Positions 1 through 4,656 of a stretch of DNA of 5,181 nucleotides are shown piece by piece. The position numbers were made by a program, and so were the translations under genes. The notes under the pieces are model-generated. The model had not been told where the DNA came from, searched no databases, and saw only the letters and a program-made list of their open reading frames with translations. This DNA is from CAIVSN01 sp043778375 (lineage in GTDB: Bacteria > Patescibacteriota > Gracilibacteria > BD1-5 > UBA2023). The stretch lies in NCBI GenBank assembly GCA_043778375.1, contig JAYWGH010000049.1, positions 1 through 5,181 of the forward strand, written 5' to 3'. Numbering within the stretch: the first letter of the stretch is position 1; each line of letters begins with the position of its first letter.

Positions 1-7
1 TACTCCC

Positions 8-13
8 TATAAT
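8..13 (+). promoter_or_regulatory. Possible -10 element (TATAAT) of a promoter for rhlE
   Basis: TATAAT is a perfect match to the sigma70-type -10 consensus. The matching -35 would lie off the left edge, so it cannot be checked. If used, transcription would start near position 20 and give a leader of about 245 bases before the helicase start. A single hexamer in an AT-rich stretch is weak evidence. Confidence 0.3.
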
Positions 14-166
14 AAAATTACCTCAAAGAAATTACCACAAAACAATGATTTAATGGGTTCCTTACTTTGTGTACTAAATTCGGAAGTTAGTGTCCTTTCG
101 GCGAGATTCGCTTTCTCCCCACTTCCCCCTATACTCTGCGTAACCGAAGTAAATCTCGGGCGGAGC

Positions 167-197
167 CTGCGGAACCAATCCCGAAGAGTTCCTGCAG
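167..197 (+). promoter_or_regulatory. Stem-loop in the putative rhlE leader
   Basis: CTGCGGAAC (167-175) pairs with GTTCC-T-GCAG (188-197) to give nine base pairs with one bulged T at 193. The 12-base loop may close further by TC/GA pairing. No T-run follows it, so it is not an ordinary terminator. It lies about 70 bases before the helicase start. Long structured leaders are known for some bacterial DEAD-box helicase genes that respond to cold; a similar role here is inference only. The same pairing would form in a minus-strand transcript. Confidence 0.35.
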
Positions 198-265
198 CAA
201 TCCCCCAAACACAATCCCAGTGCATCAGTACCTAGGACATTTGTGCTATTTTTACCCCCATACTT

Positions 266-1762
266 TTGACTATCACTTTTAAAGATCTCGGTCTCGCACC
301 GACTCTCCTCCAGGCTCTCGACACAGAGGGCTATACAACGCCAACTCCGATCCAAGAGCGGTCTATTCCTATAGTCCTCTCGGGCAGCGACCTCCTCGGT
401 TGTGCACAGACCGGTACCGGCAAGACTGCAGCATTTGCAATCCCAACTCTTCAGCTCCTCGCAGGACGCAAGGCTCCTGAGGCGCGCGTACGACCGATCC
501 GATGTCTCGTCCTCACTCCTACTCGCGAGCTCGCGGTGCAGATCGGGGAGAGCTTTACCGCATACGGAGCTCACACTGGACTCAAACACACCGTGATATT
601 TGGTGGAGTTGGACAAGGAGCGCAGACCAACAAGCTCGGTCAGGGAGTGGATATCCTCATCGCGACTCCAGGTCGACTGCTCGATCTCATGGGGCAGAAG
701 TTTGTAAAGCTCGATCATGTTGAGATGTTCATCCTCGATGAGGCGGACCGCATGCTCGATATGGGATTTATCAATGATGTAAAAAAGGTCGTTACTCGGA
801 TCCCAGAGCGCCGACAGACACTCTTTTTCTCAGCGACTATGCCACCTGAGATCAAAAAGCTCGCAAGCTCTCTCCTCACAAATCCTCAAACCGTCGAGGT
901 AACTCCTGTCTCCTCTACTGCTGAAAAGATCGATCAGTGTGTATATTTTGTGACAAAAAATAACAAAAAAACACTTCTTGCTGAGCTCATCCGAGATAAA
1001 AAGGCAAAGTCTGTCCTCGTCTTTACTCGTACCAAGCATGGAGCAGATAAAGTGGTCAAAGACCTCGCGAGTGTCGCCGTTGAGGCAATGGCAATACATG
1101 GCAATAAGTCGCAAAATGCGAGACAACGAGCACTCGGAGGATTTAAGGATGGCAAAATCGCAGTACTCGTGGCAACTGATATCGCCGCACGAGGGATCGA
1201 TGTAGACGGCCTCGCGCTCGTCATCAACTACGACCTCCCAAATGAGTCTGAGACCTATGTACACCGCATCGGTCGTACTGGTCGAGCAGGCGCAAGCGGA
1301 CAGTCTGTATCCTTTTGTGACGCACAAGAGCGTGGATACCTCCGAGATATCGAGCGCCTCATCGGCAAGAAAATCCCCGTTGTTACCGAGCACGCATATG
1401 TTGACTCTTCTCCTGAGCAAAAGCCTGAGCCACAGGGGCGACAGCGCCGAGCACCCGGAGCAGGACGAGGAGAGTTCCGAGCTCCACGAGGCAATGGAAG
1501 TGACTCACTCGTCGACCGGAAGCGAGCTCCGAGAGATCGAGGGTTTGCGTCTCGTACTGAGCGATCAGCTGATATTCTCGAGCGAGCATCGAGCGGAGCC
1601 CCCGCTCCATCACCGAGCTACGCTCCGAGAGCTCCCCGCCCAAGCAGACCGTCAGGACCTGGATACAACCCGAGCGCCCGCCCTTCGCGTGGGCCTGGAG
1701 CAGGAGGTCGTGGTGGATTTGGAGGTGGGAGGAGTGGAGGAGGTGCGGCGCGAGGAAGATAG
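266..1762 (+). CDS. rhlE: RhlE-like DEAD-box ATP-dependent RNA helicase
   Basis: This is a 498-residue cytoplasmic RNA helicase that would unwind or remodel RNA duplexes using ATP, typically in ribosome assembly, mRNA turnover or cold adaptation. All family motifs are present in order: upstream Phe5 and Q motif PTPIQ (26-30), motif I AQTGTGKT (47-54), PTRELA (85-90), TPGR (134-137), DEAD (158-161), SAT (189-191), VFTRTK (252-257), ATDIAARGID (303-312) and HRIGRTGR (333-340). The AIHGNKSQ stretch near 277-283 is typical of the RhlE branch. From about residue 380 the protein becomes a basic, disordered tail rich in Arg, Gly, Pro and Ser that ends in RGG-type repeats and probably binds RNA. The TTG start is chosen because it places TFKDLGL at the usual family N-terminus; an in-frame TAG at 233-235 limits extension, and no ATG lies between. 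No Shine-Dalgarno is visible. The stop is TAG. All its many glycines use GGN and none uses TGA. Identity as a DEAD-box helicase is certain; the RhlE subfamily is likely. Confidence 0.95.
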   Translation: MTITFKDLGLAPTLLQALDTEGYTTPTPIQERSIPIVLSGSDLLGCAQTGTGKTAAFAIPTLQLLAGRKAPEARVRPIRCLVLTPTRELAVQIGESFTAYGAHTGLKHTVIFGGVGQGAQTNKLGQGVDILIATPGRLLDLMGQKFVKLDHVEMFILDEADRMLDMGFINDVKKVVTRIPERRQTLFFSATMPPEIKKLASSLLTNPQTVEVTPVSSTAEKIDQCVYFVTKNNKKTLLAELIRDKKAKSVLVFTRTKHGADKVVKDLASVAVEAMAIHGNKSQNARQRALGGFKDGKIAVLVATDIAARGIDVDGLALVINYDLPNESETYVHRIGRTGRAGASGQSVSFCDAQERGYLRDIERLIGKKIPVVTEHAYVDSSPEQKPEPQGRQRRAPGAGRGEFRAPRGNGSDSLVDRKRAPRDRGFASRTERSADILERASSGAPAPSPSYAPRAPRPSRPSGPGYNPSARPSRGPGAGGRGGFGGGRSGGGAARGR

Positions 1763-1768
1763 CTCTCT

Positions 1769-1806
1769 CACTAAAAAATCGATTCTGCAGAATCGATTTT
1801 TTAGTG
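1769..1806. terminator. Perfect 38-bp palindrome, probable bidirectional terminator
   Basis: The two halves are exact reverse complements around the 1787/1788 boundary. Each arm runs CACT, six A, TCGATTCTG on its own strand, so each transcript ends its hairpin with six U. It begins 7 bases after the rhlE stop and ends 25 bases before the end of the convergent apbE gene, where a shared terminator would be expected. The stem is AT-rich apart from the centre (CTGCAG, flanked by two ATCGAT), with almost no spacer, so the RNA loop would be about four bases. Confidence 0.8.
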
Positions 1807-1831
1807 GATATAATTTCAAATCTCATACGCC

Positions 1832-2686
1832 CTACTCCCTAAACCCTTGAAATACCTTCGTATTAGTGCTATGAAGAGTAAAATCAGGACTCAAAACAGC
1901 CCCCTCACATCCGAGTGGTATCCCAGGATGAGTCAGGAGCTCCAGTCACCTCTCTACCCCGAGTATATACAATGCTGTCGCGAGTGCATCAGTCCAAATA
2001 CCAGACGCCCCTACCACCCAGCTCGCAAGTGAGACATTTGCAGACTGCCCCGTCTGCCCATCGAGAAGGTGATGCCCCTGCTCAAACTTGCGATACACTC
2101 CTGATGAGCCACAAATATAAGTATCTCGCACTCTCGCCACCCCTATCGCCTCAGTAGGATCAAGTGGATTGGCGAGTGCGATCTCATACTCTCCTCGTGC
2201 GTAGATATCTCCTCCAAAATTGATCAAAAGCTGCGGACAGTCTCCGAATAATCTGACTATGTGCTCAAGCGTGTATCACTTCCCTACCCCTCCAAACTCT
2301 ATACGAGCTCAGTTAACGAGGGTGAGCGCATTTCAAACCAGTCTCACATCACGATAGCTCGTACGCTCAGGACCCTCAGCGCACGGAGTGCCTCGTGCAT
2401 ACCCGATTCGCTCGAGATCTGGAGTAATAGTCGGATCAAATGCTCCCTCTGTAATCTCTGCAAGCGTGAGGGCTACACTGAGCATCTCAGTAGCAGGAGC
2501 GTCAAGCACCCCACCACCAGACGCATTGATACCAGCGAGCCAATTATCAGATCGAAATCTACTATATCTCGCGTCAAAATCCGTAAGATACTCATGCATC
2601 TGACGGAAAGTAGCAGCTACCTCATACTCATCCGCATACTCTATACGAAGTTTGGTAGCGAGGTACTCTCCCTCAAAAACCCGCAT
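1832..2686 (-). CDS. apbE: ApbE-family FAD:protein FMN transferase (UGA read as glycine)
   Basis: This enzyme moves FMN from FAD onto a Thr or Ser of a target flavoprotein, with Mg2+. Read with TGA as glycine it is a continuous 284-residue protein ending in TAG. In-frame TGA codons lie at 2333-2335, 2309-2311, 2276-2278 and 1946-1948 (residues 118, 126, 137, 247). Family blocks appear in order: F-S-D-x-x-Y-S-R-F-type start (about 36-48), AFDPTI (82-87), FGGVGKGY (131-138), NFGGDIYARG (156-165), SSGVYRKF (194-201), HHLLDGQTG (205-213), and DALAT (233-237), whose Asp and Thr match the metal-binding pair known in the family. Gly137 of KGY is one of the TGA codons. Under the standard code the gene would be split or called a pseudogene. 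The ATG overlaps the TAA of the upstream lipoprotein gene, and the only in-frame triplets between it and an upstream TAA (2708-2710) include no ATG. The protein therefore starts directly at the domain, with no signal peptide or lipobox, which is unusual because many ApbE enzymes act outside the membrane. About 4 of roughly 33 glycines use TGA. Confidence 0.92.
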
Positions 2687-3489
2687 TAGAGTCCTGCGAC
2701 AAACTCATTAAACGCTCCGGTCGTCAAACTCCCTCCGCTGACAGCCGAGATCTTGAGCCCAGAGATCTTTTGCCCGATCACTTTGCCTGGAGCATTTTGA
2801 GCAAAGTTACTCTGATACTTTGAGGACACTCCATTTGTTGCCTTTGGTGCCACTGTCATATCAGTAACAGTGTTTGTATTATCAACTGTGAGAGTAAATC
2901 CTACATCTTCCATACCACCTGGACTTGAGTAAGTCACAACTTTGCTAATAGTTTTTGGAGCTGCAGATACTGGTGCAGGTGTTGGAGATACTGGTGCTGG
3001 AGGCAACGGGGCTGGTGGAGGAGTAACAATCACTGGAGTAGGCTTGACTGGCTCGGCTACTGGAGTAGGCGCTAGTTTCACAGGGGCTGGACTAACAACA
3101 GGCTTAACTGGCTCAGTCGGAGCAACTACTGGAATAGGTGTTACCGTCGCTCCTGGAGGGAGTGGAGGCATAGACCCAGCTACAGAACCTGTAGTAATTG
3201 GTGGAATAGTTACAGGCGTACCGTCCGGCATAATGCCCACTGGGCTCCCTACTGCACCTGGCACTACAGATCCAGAAGCTACACCCTCTGGACGAACTGC
3301 TCCAGAGAGCATCTCAGGAGGAATAGTAGCTCCCGTCGCGACTCCCATCATTGGCGCCACTAGAGTACTCGTTGCCTGCGGAGCAGGAGCAACTCCCTCG
3401 GGAGCTTTGGGGGCAAATCCTGGAATCGTACAGGCAGTCAGAGTACTAATAACGGCAAAACTCGTGAGTATTGGGAGTGATTTGTGCAT
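2686..3489 (-). CDS. Lipoprotein with C-terminal FMN-binding-like domain, candidate ApbE substrate
   Basis: This 267-residue protein is predicted to be exported and lipid-anchored, holding a flavin outside the membrane for electron transfer. Residues 1-20 form a lipoprotein signal: basic MHK, a hydrophobic stretch, then the lipobox LTAC with Cys20 as the anchor. Residues of roughly 25-178 are a low-complexity linker rich in Pro, Val, Ala and Thr with repeated PVKP-type units. Residues 179-267 look like a small FMN-binding domain: the YSSPGG opening (187-192), a beta-hairpin with TLTVDNTNTVTDMTV, a helix around SSKYQSNF, and the ending VSGGSLTTGAFN. By analogy with the SGAT-type acceptor motif, Ser254 of SGGS would carry FMN, but the usual upstream Asp is Ser248 here. 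The direct neighbour apbE overlaps it by one base, which strongly suggests enzyme and substrate. The stop is TAA. The domain was recognised by eye only, so other periplasmic roles remain possible. Confidence 0.8.
   Translation of the reverse strand: MHKSLPILTSFAVISTLTACTIPGFAPKAPEGVAPAPQATSTLVAPMMGVATGATIPPEMLSGAVRPEGVASGSVVPGAVGSPVGIMPDGTPVTIPPITTGSVAGSMPPLPPGATVTPIPVVAPTEPVKPVVSPAPVKLAPTPVAEPVKPTPVIVTPPPAPLPPAPVSPTPAPVSAAPKTISKVVTYSSPGGMEDVGFTLTVDNTNTVTDMTVAPKATNGVSSKYQSNFAQNAPGKVIGQKISGLKISAVSGGSLTTGAFNEFVAGL
2692..2695 (-). promoter_or_regulatory. Shine-Dalgarno-like AGGA before apbE
   Basis: On the minus strand AGGA is followed by CTCTA and then the apbE ATG, a spacing of five bases, which suits a ribosome binding site. 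It lies inside the last codons of the lipoprotein gene. It supports the ATG at 2684-2686 as the start and suggests reinitiation or coupled translation. The first genes of transcripts in this window lack such a site. Confidence 0.5.
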
Positions 3490-3501
3490 AAGAAAAAATA
3501 A

Positions 3502-3507
3502 ATTTTA
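3502..3507 (-). promoter_or_regulatory. Possible -10 element (TAAAAT) for the lipoprotein-apbE operon
   Basis: On the minus strand TAAAAT ends 12 bases before the lipoprotein ATG, so the leader would be only a few bases long. No good -35 is seen at 16-18 bases, and the start codon has no Shine-Dalgarno. The 85-base gap to the divergent small gene would then hold both promoters. Confidence 0.35.
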
Positions 3508-3562
3508 CAGTAGCCTATCACGCACTCCCGAAAAATCAAATTTCAAAACTCTCGAGTCTCAC

Positions 3563-3568
3563 TATACT
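3563..3568 (+). promoter_or_regulatory. Possible -10 element (TATACT) of the small gene at 3575
   Basis: TATACT matches five of six consensus bases and ends six bases before the ATG. The predicted start of transcription falls on or next to the A of the start codon, implying a leaderless mRNA. No clear -35 is present. Confidence 0.4.
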
Positions 3569-3574
3569 ATCTCT

Positions 3575-3784
3575 ATGCAACACCTCTCCCCCCTTCTCAG
3601 ACTCATCCGCAGTCGAGCAAACGCTAGCACGAGTAATACTCCATTTTCCACTGCTCTCATCGATACACTCGGGCCTCTCCAGAGCGAGATATCTCCTGTG
3701 CTCGTGAGTGAGATGATCACCCTCCTCACTGCCACAGCGAGCTCAGCGAGAATCCTCCGACGAGAGCTCAGGACTCAGGCGTAA
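3575..3784 (+). CDS. Small uncharacterised protein, 69 residues
   Basis: I do not recognise this protein. It starts with ATG and ends with TAA; it contains no TGA. Leucine is nearly always CTC, as in the helicase genes, and this codon bias is the main reason to accept it as real. The sequence suggests mostly helix: an N-terminal stretch with spaced Arg (PLLRLIRSRAN), a middle segment with DTLGPL and SEMITLL, and a basic end (ILRRELRTQA). There is no signal peptide, membrane segment or cysteine motif. It is divergent from the flavin operon and sits about 160 bases before rplS. It could be a small nucleic-acid-binding or adaptor protein, but nothing shows this directly. Confidence 0.6.
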   Translation: MQHLSPLLRLIRSRANASTSNTPFSTALIDTLGPLQSEISPVLVSEMITLLTATASSARILRRELRTQA

Positions 3785-3822
3785 TACTCCACATCGACTG
3801 CCGCACCAGTCACATAGAGCGC

Positions 3823-3840
3823 GTCAAACTTCTATTTGAC
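3823..3840. promoter_or_regulatory. Inverted repeat GTCAAA-N6-TTTGAC at the rplS -35
   Basis: The arms at 3823-3828 and 3835-3840 are exact reverse complements with a six-base spacer. The right arm covers most of the -35 TTGACT. A third copy of GTCAAA lies at 3870-3875, near the predicted transcription start. The arrangement resembles an operator, but part of the symmetry could simply reflect a -35-like sequence on each strand. Confidence 0.35.
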
Positions 3841-3863
3841 TCCCACGCAGTTTTTACTATTAT
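3836..3863 (+). promoter_or_regulatory. Probable promoter of rplS
   Basis: TTGACT (3836-3841) and TATTAT (3858-3863) each match the consensus at five of six bases and are separated by 16 bases. Transcription would begin near 3870. CC-a-CGCAG (3843-3850) and CTGCGGG (3864-3870) form an inverted repeat whose loop contains the whole -10 element. A second -10-like TATAAC (3928-3933) lies nine bases before the chosen ATG and could give a short-leader transcript. Confidence 0.5.
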
Positions 3864-3942
3864 CTGCGGGTCAAATTGGAAATCGAGTGATCAGTATCCA
3901 CTTATGGCCGAGCCAACGCTCACTCGTTATAACACTATTATC

Positions 3943-4311
3943 ATGACCAACGCAGCACTCATACAGGCTATTCAAGCCCCTTTCGTAAAAGAAGGAGTAC
4001 CAAATGTCCGCACAGGAGACGAGGTAGAAGTCCACCAGAGTATCAAGGACGGTGAAAAAGTCCGCATCCAAAAGTTTAAGGGTCTCGTTATCCGTACAAA
4101 GGGGCGATCTGCTCTCGAAAAAGTGATCGTTGTTCGCAAGGACGTAGACGGTATCGGAGTTGAAAAGATCTTTGCTATCCACTCCCCTTCTATCAACAAG
4201 ATCGATATCCTCCGGTCATTCAAGGTGCGACACAAGAGCATTGGATTCATCCGTAAGCTCACTGGTAAGGCTGCCCGGCTTAAAGAAGTCAAAAAAGTTA
4301 TCGTAAAGTAA
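3943..4311 (+). CDS. rplS: 50S ribosomal protein bL19
   Basis: bL19 is a structural protein of the large ribosomal subunit, located at the interface with the small subunit. From the ATG at 3943 it has 122 residues, the normal family length. Family landmarks are visible: PNVRTGDEVEVHQSI near the start, RIQKFKGLVIRTKG, VRKDVDGIGVEKIF, HSPSINKIDILR and the ending KLTGKAARLKEV. An in-frame ATG at 3904 would add 13 residues with no family match, so 3943 is preferred; neither start has a Shine-Dalgarno. The gene stands alone rather than in the common rpsP-rimM-trmD-rplS cluster. All its glycines use GGN, and its stop is TAA. Confidence 0.95.
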   Translation: MTNAALIQAIQAPFVKEGVPNVRTGDEVEVHQSIKDGEKVRIQKFKGLVIRTKGRSALEKVIVVRKDVDGIGVEKIFAIHSPSINKIDILRSFKVRHKSIGFIRKLTGKAARLKEVKKVIVK

Positions 4312-4366
4312 TTTTCCTATTTCTTTATGGGTCTCACGGGACTCATGAGAAATCGGACAATTTGGA

Positions 4367-4394
4367 GTGACAATGTGGTGACATTGATTATACT
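4367..4394 (+). promoter_or_regulatory. Promoter of the ribbon-helix-helix gene
   Basis: GTGACA (4367-4372) and TATACT (4389-4394) each match the consensus at five of six bases and are 16 bases apart. Transcription would start near 4401, about 12 bases before the ATG. GTGACA occurs again at 4378-4383 as a direct repeat. Confidence 0.55.
4371..4386. promoter_or_regulatory. Inverted repeat CAATGT-N4-ACATTG, possible autoregulatory operator
   Basis: Exact six-base arms at 4371-4376 and 4381-4386 lie between the -35 and -10 of the promoter just described. Ribbon-helix-helix proteins bind DNA as dimers and often repress their own promoters through such repeats. The position makes this the natural candidate site for the product of the next gene. 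No binding data can be seen from sequence. Confidence 0.45.
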
Positions 4395-4412
4395 CAGAGA
4401 AACTTTTTCTCT

Positions 4413-4607
4413 ATGACCGATCGCAAAAAATTTACCGCTGCTGTCAATTTCTACCTGACCGACGCTCAGAAAAAGAAGATAGAGATTATTCTCGAGCAGA
4501 AATGACAGAGTCTCACCGACTTTCTCCGCGGACACATTCAAACTACCATTGAAAAACATGAAGATCGGAACGGAGCGATCAACGTGTACCAAACTTATAT
4601 AGTCTAG
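4413..4607 (+). CDS. Small ribbon-helix-helix DNA-binding protein (one UGA read as glycine)
   Basis: This 64-residue protein is probably a dimeric transcription regulator or an antitoxin-like repressor. It fits a complete ribbon-helix-helix domain: a beta strand with alternating hydrophobics (FTAAVNFYL, 7-15), helix A (DAQKKKIEIILEQK, 17-30), a turn, and helix B (SLTDFLRGHIQTTIEK, 33-48), followed by a short tail. The turn glycine, residue 31 in KGQSLTDFL, is the TGA at 4503-4505; a glycine before the S-L-x-x-F pattern is the family norm. Under the standard code the protein would stop after helix A and lose its DNA-binding fold. It ends in TAG. The start has no Shine-Dalgarno, but a good promoter is close upstream. 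No toxin gene is adjacent: the next gene, 39 bases on, encodes a helicase. A role as a stand-alone autoregulated repressor is therefore as likely as an antitoxin role. Confidence 0.8.
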
Positions 4608-4617
4608 TCCATCGCGG

Positions 4618-4656
4618 TAGAAAGCATGGGCCTAACCCAGAAATCTATGCTTTTTA
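4618..4656 (+). promoter_or_regulatory. Stem-loop enclosing the start codon of the second helicase
   Basis: TAGAAAGCAT (4618-4627) pairs with ATGCTTTTTA (4647-4656) over ten base pairs including one G-U. Inside, GGG (4628-4630) can pair with CCC (4636-4638), leaving an eight-base bulge at 4639-4646. The chosen ATG is the first triplet of the 3' arm, so folding would hide it. The structure could tune translation, or its U-rich arm could act as a weak attenuator. It begins ten bases after the ribbon-helix-helix stop. Confidence 0.45.

Larger units (their letters stand above)
1..265. other. Region upstream of rhlE without a convincing gene
   Basis: I see no gene here that I can support. Two short open frames exist: a plus one at 53-235 (60 codons) and a minus one at 7-225 (72 codons). 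Neither shows a recognisable motif, and neither has the strong CTC-for-leucine preference of the real genes in this window. The stretch does have inverted repeats (CGAGATT at 102-108 with AATCTCG at 152-158; GGAAGT at 82-87 with ACTTCC at 121-126; and the stronger hairpin listed separately) and a perfect -10 hexamer near its left end. It could be a structured 5' leader of the helicase mRNA or an unrecognised small RNA. I found no tRNA, tmRNA, RNase P or SRP RNA signature. Confidence 0.5.
4312..4412. other. Spacer between rplS and the ribbon-helix-helix gene
   Basis: The left half has no clear terminator for rplS. A weak TCTCA/TGAGA pairing surrounds the CGGGACTCA stretch near 4332-4350, without a following T-run. 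The right half carries the promoter and inverted repeat listed next. A frame open under TGA-as-glycine (4327-4482) overlaps the ribbon-helix-helix gene and has no family features. Confidence 0.4.

Noticed and set aside
7..225. Minus-strand open frame of 72 codons upstream of rhlE
   Set aside because: No recognisable motif, codon use unlike neighbouring genes, and its end overlaps the TATAAT hexamer. It is kept only as an unexplained region.
1769..1806. Palindrome as an insertion-sequence end or attachment site
   Set aside because: There is no transposase, no partner repeat and no target duplication nearby. The A-run and T-run flanks and the convergent genes fit a terminator better.
1242..1850. 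Plus-strand open frame of 202 codons, and minus-strand frames at 74-718, 830-1420 and 1383-1826
   Set aside because: They overlap the helicase gene in other frames; the 202-codon frame runs through the helicase tail and the palindrome. None shows a recognisable domain.
1832..2686. apbE as a pseudogene broken by four stop codons, or TGA as selenocysteine or tryptophan
   Set aside because: All four interruptions are TGA, none is TAA or TAG, there is no frameshift, and the motifs on both sides stay intact. One falls on the glycine of KGY. A second gene shows the same pattern at a glycine, and TGG already encodes tryptophan.
2261..2689. Plus-strand open frame of 142 codons opposite apbE
   Set aside because: Antisense shadow of a well-supported gene, with an arbitrary Ser/Arg-rich composition.
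2942..3784. Plus-strand Gly/Thr-rich open frame of 280 codons
   Set aside because: Its first part is the complement of the Pro/Val-rich linker of the lipoprotein, which explains the repetitive composition. Its end is the in-frame small gene at 3575, which has its own start.
3796..3811. GACTG/CAGTC hairpin after the small gene as a terminator
   Set aside because: The stem has only five pairs and no T-run follows it.
4327..4482. Frame open under TGA-as-glycine starting with ATGGGTCTCACG
   Set aside because: It overlaps the ribbon-helix-helix gene in another frame, contains the promoter of that gene, and has no family pattern.
4317..4592. Minus-strand open frame of 91 codons
   Set aside because: It is antisense to the ribbon-helix-helix gene and the spacer before it, and has no family features. 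The plus-strand reading gives a complete known fold once TGA is glycine.
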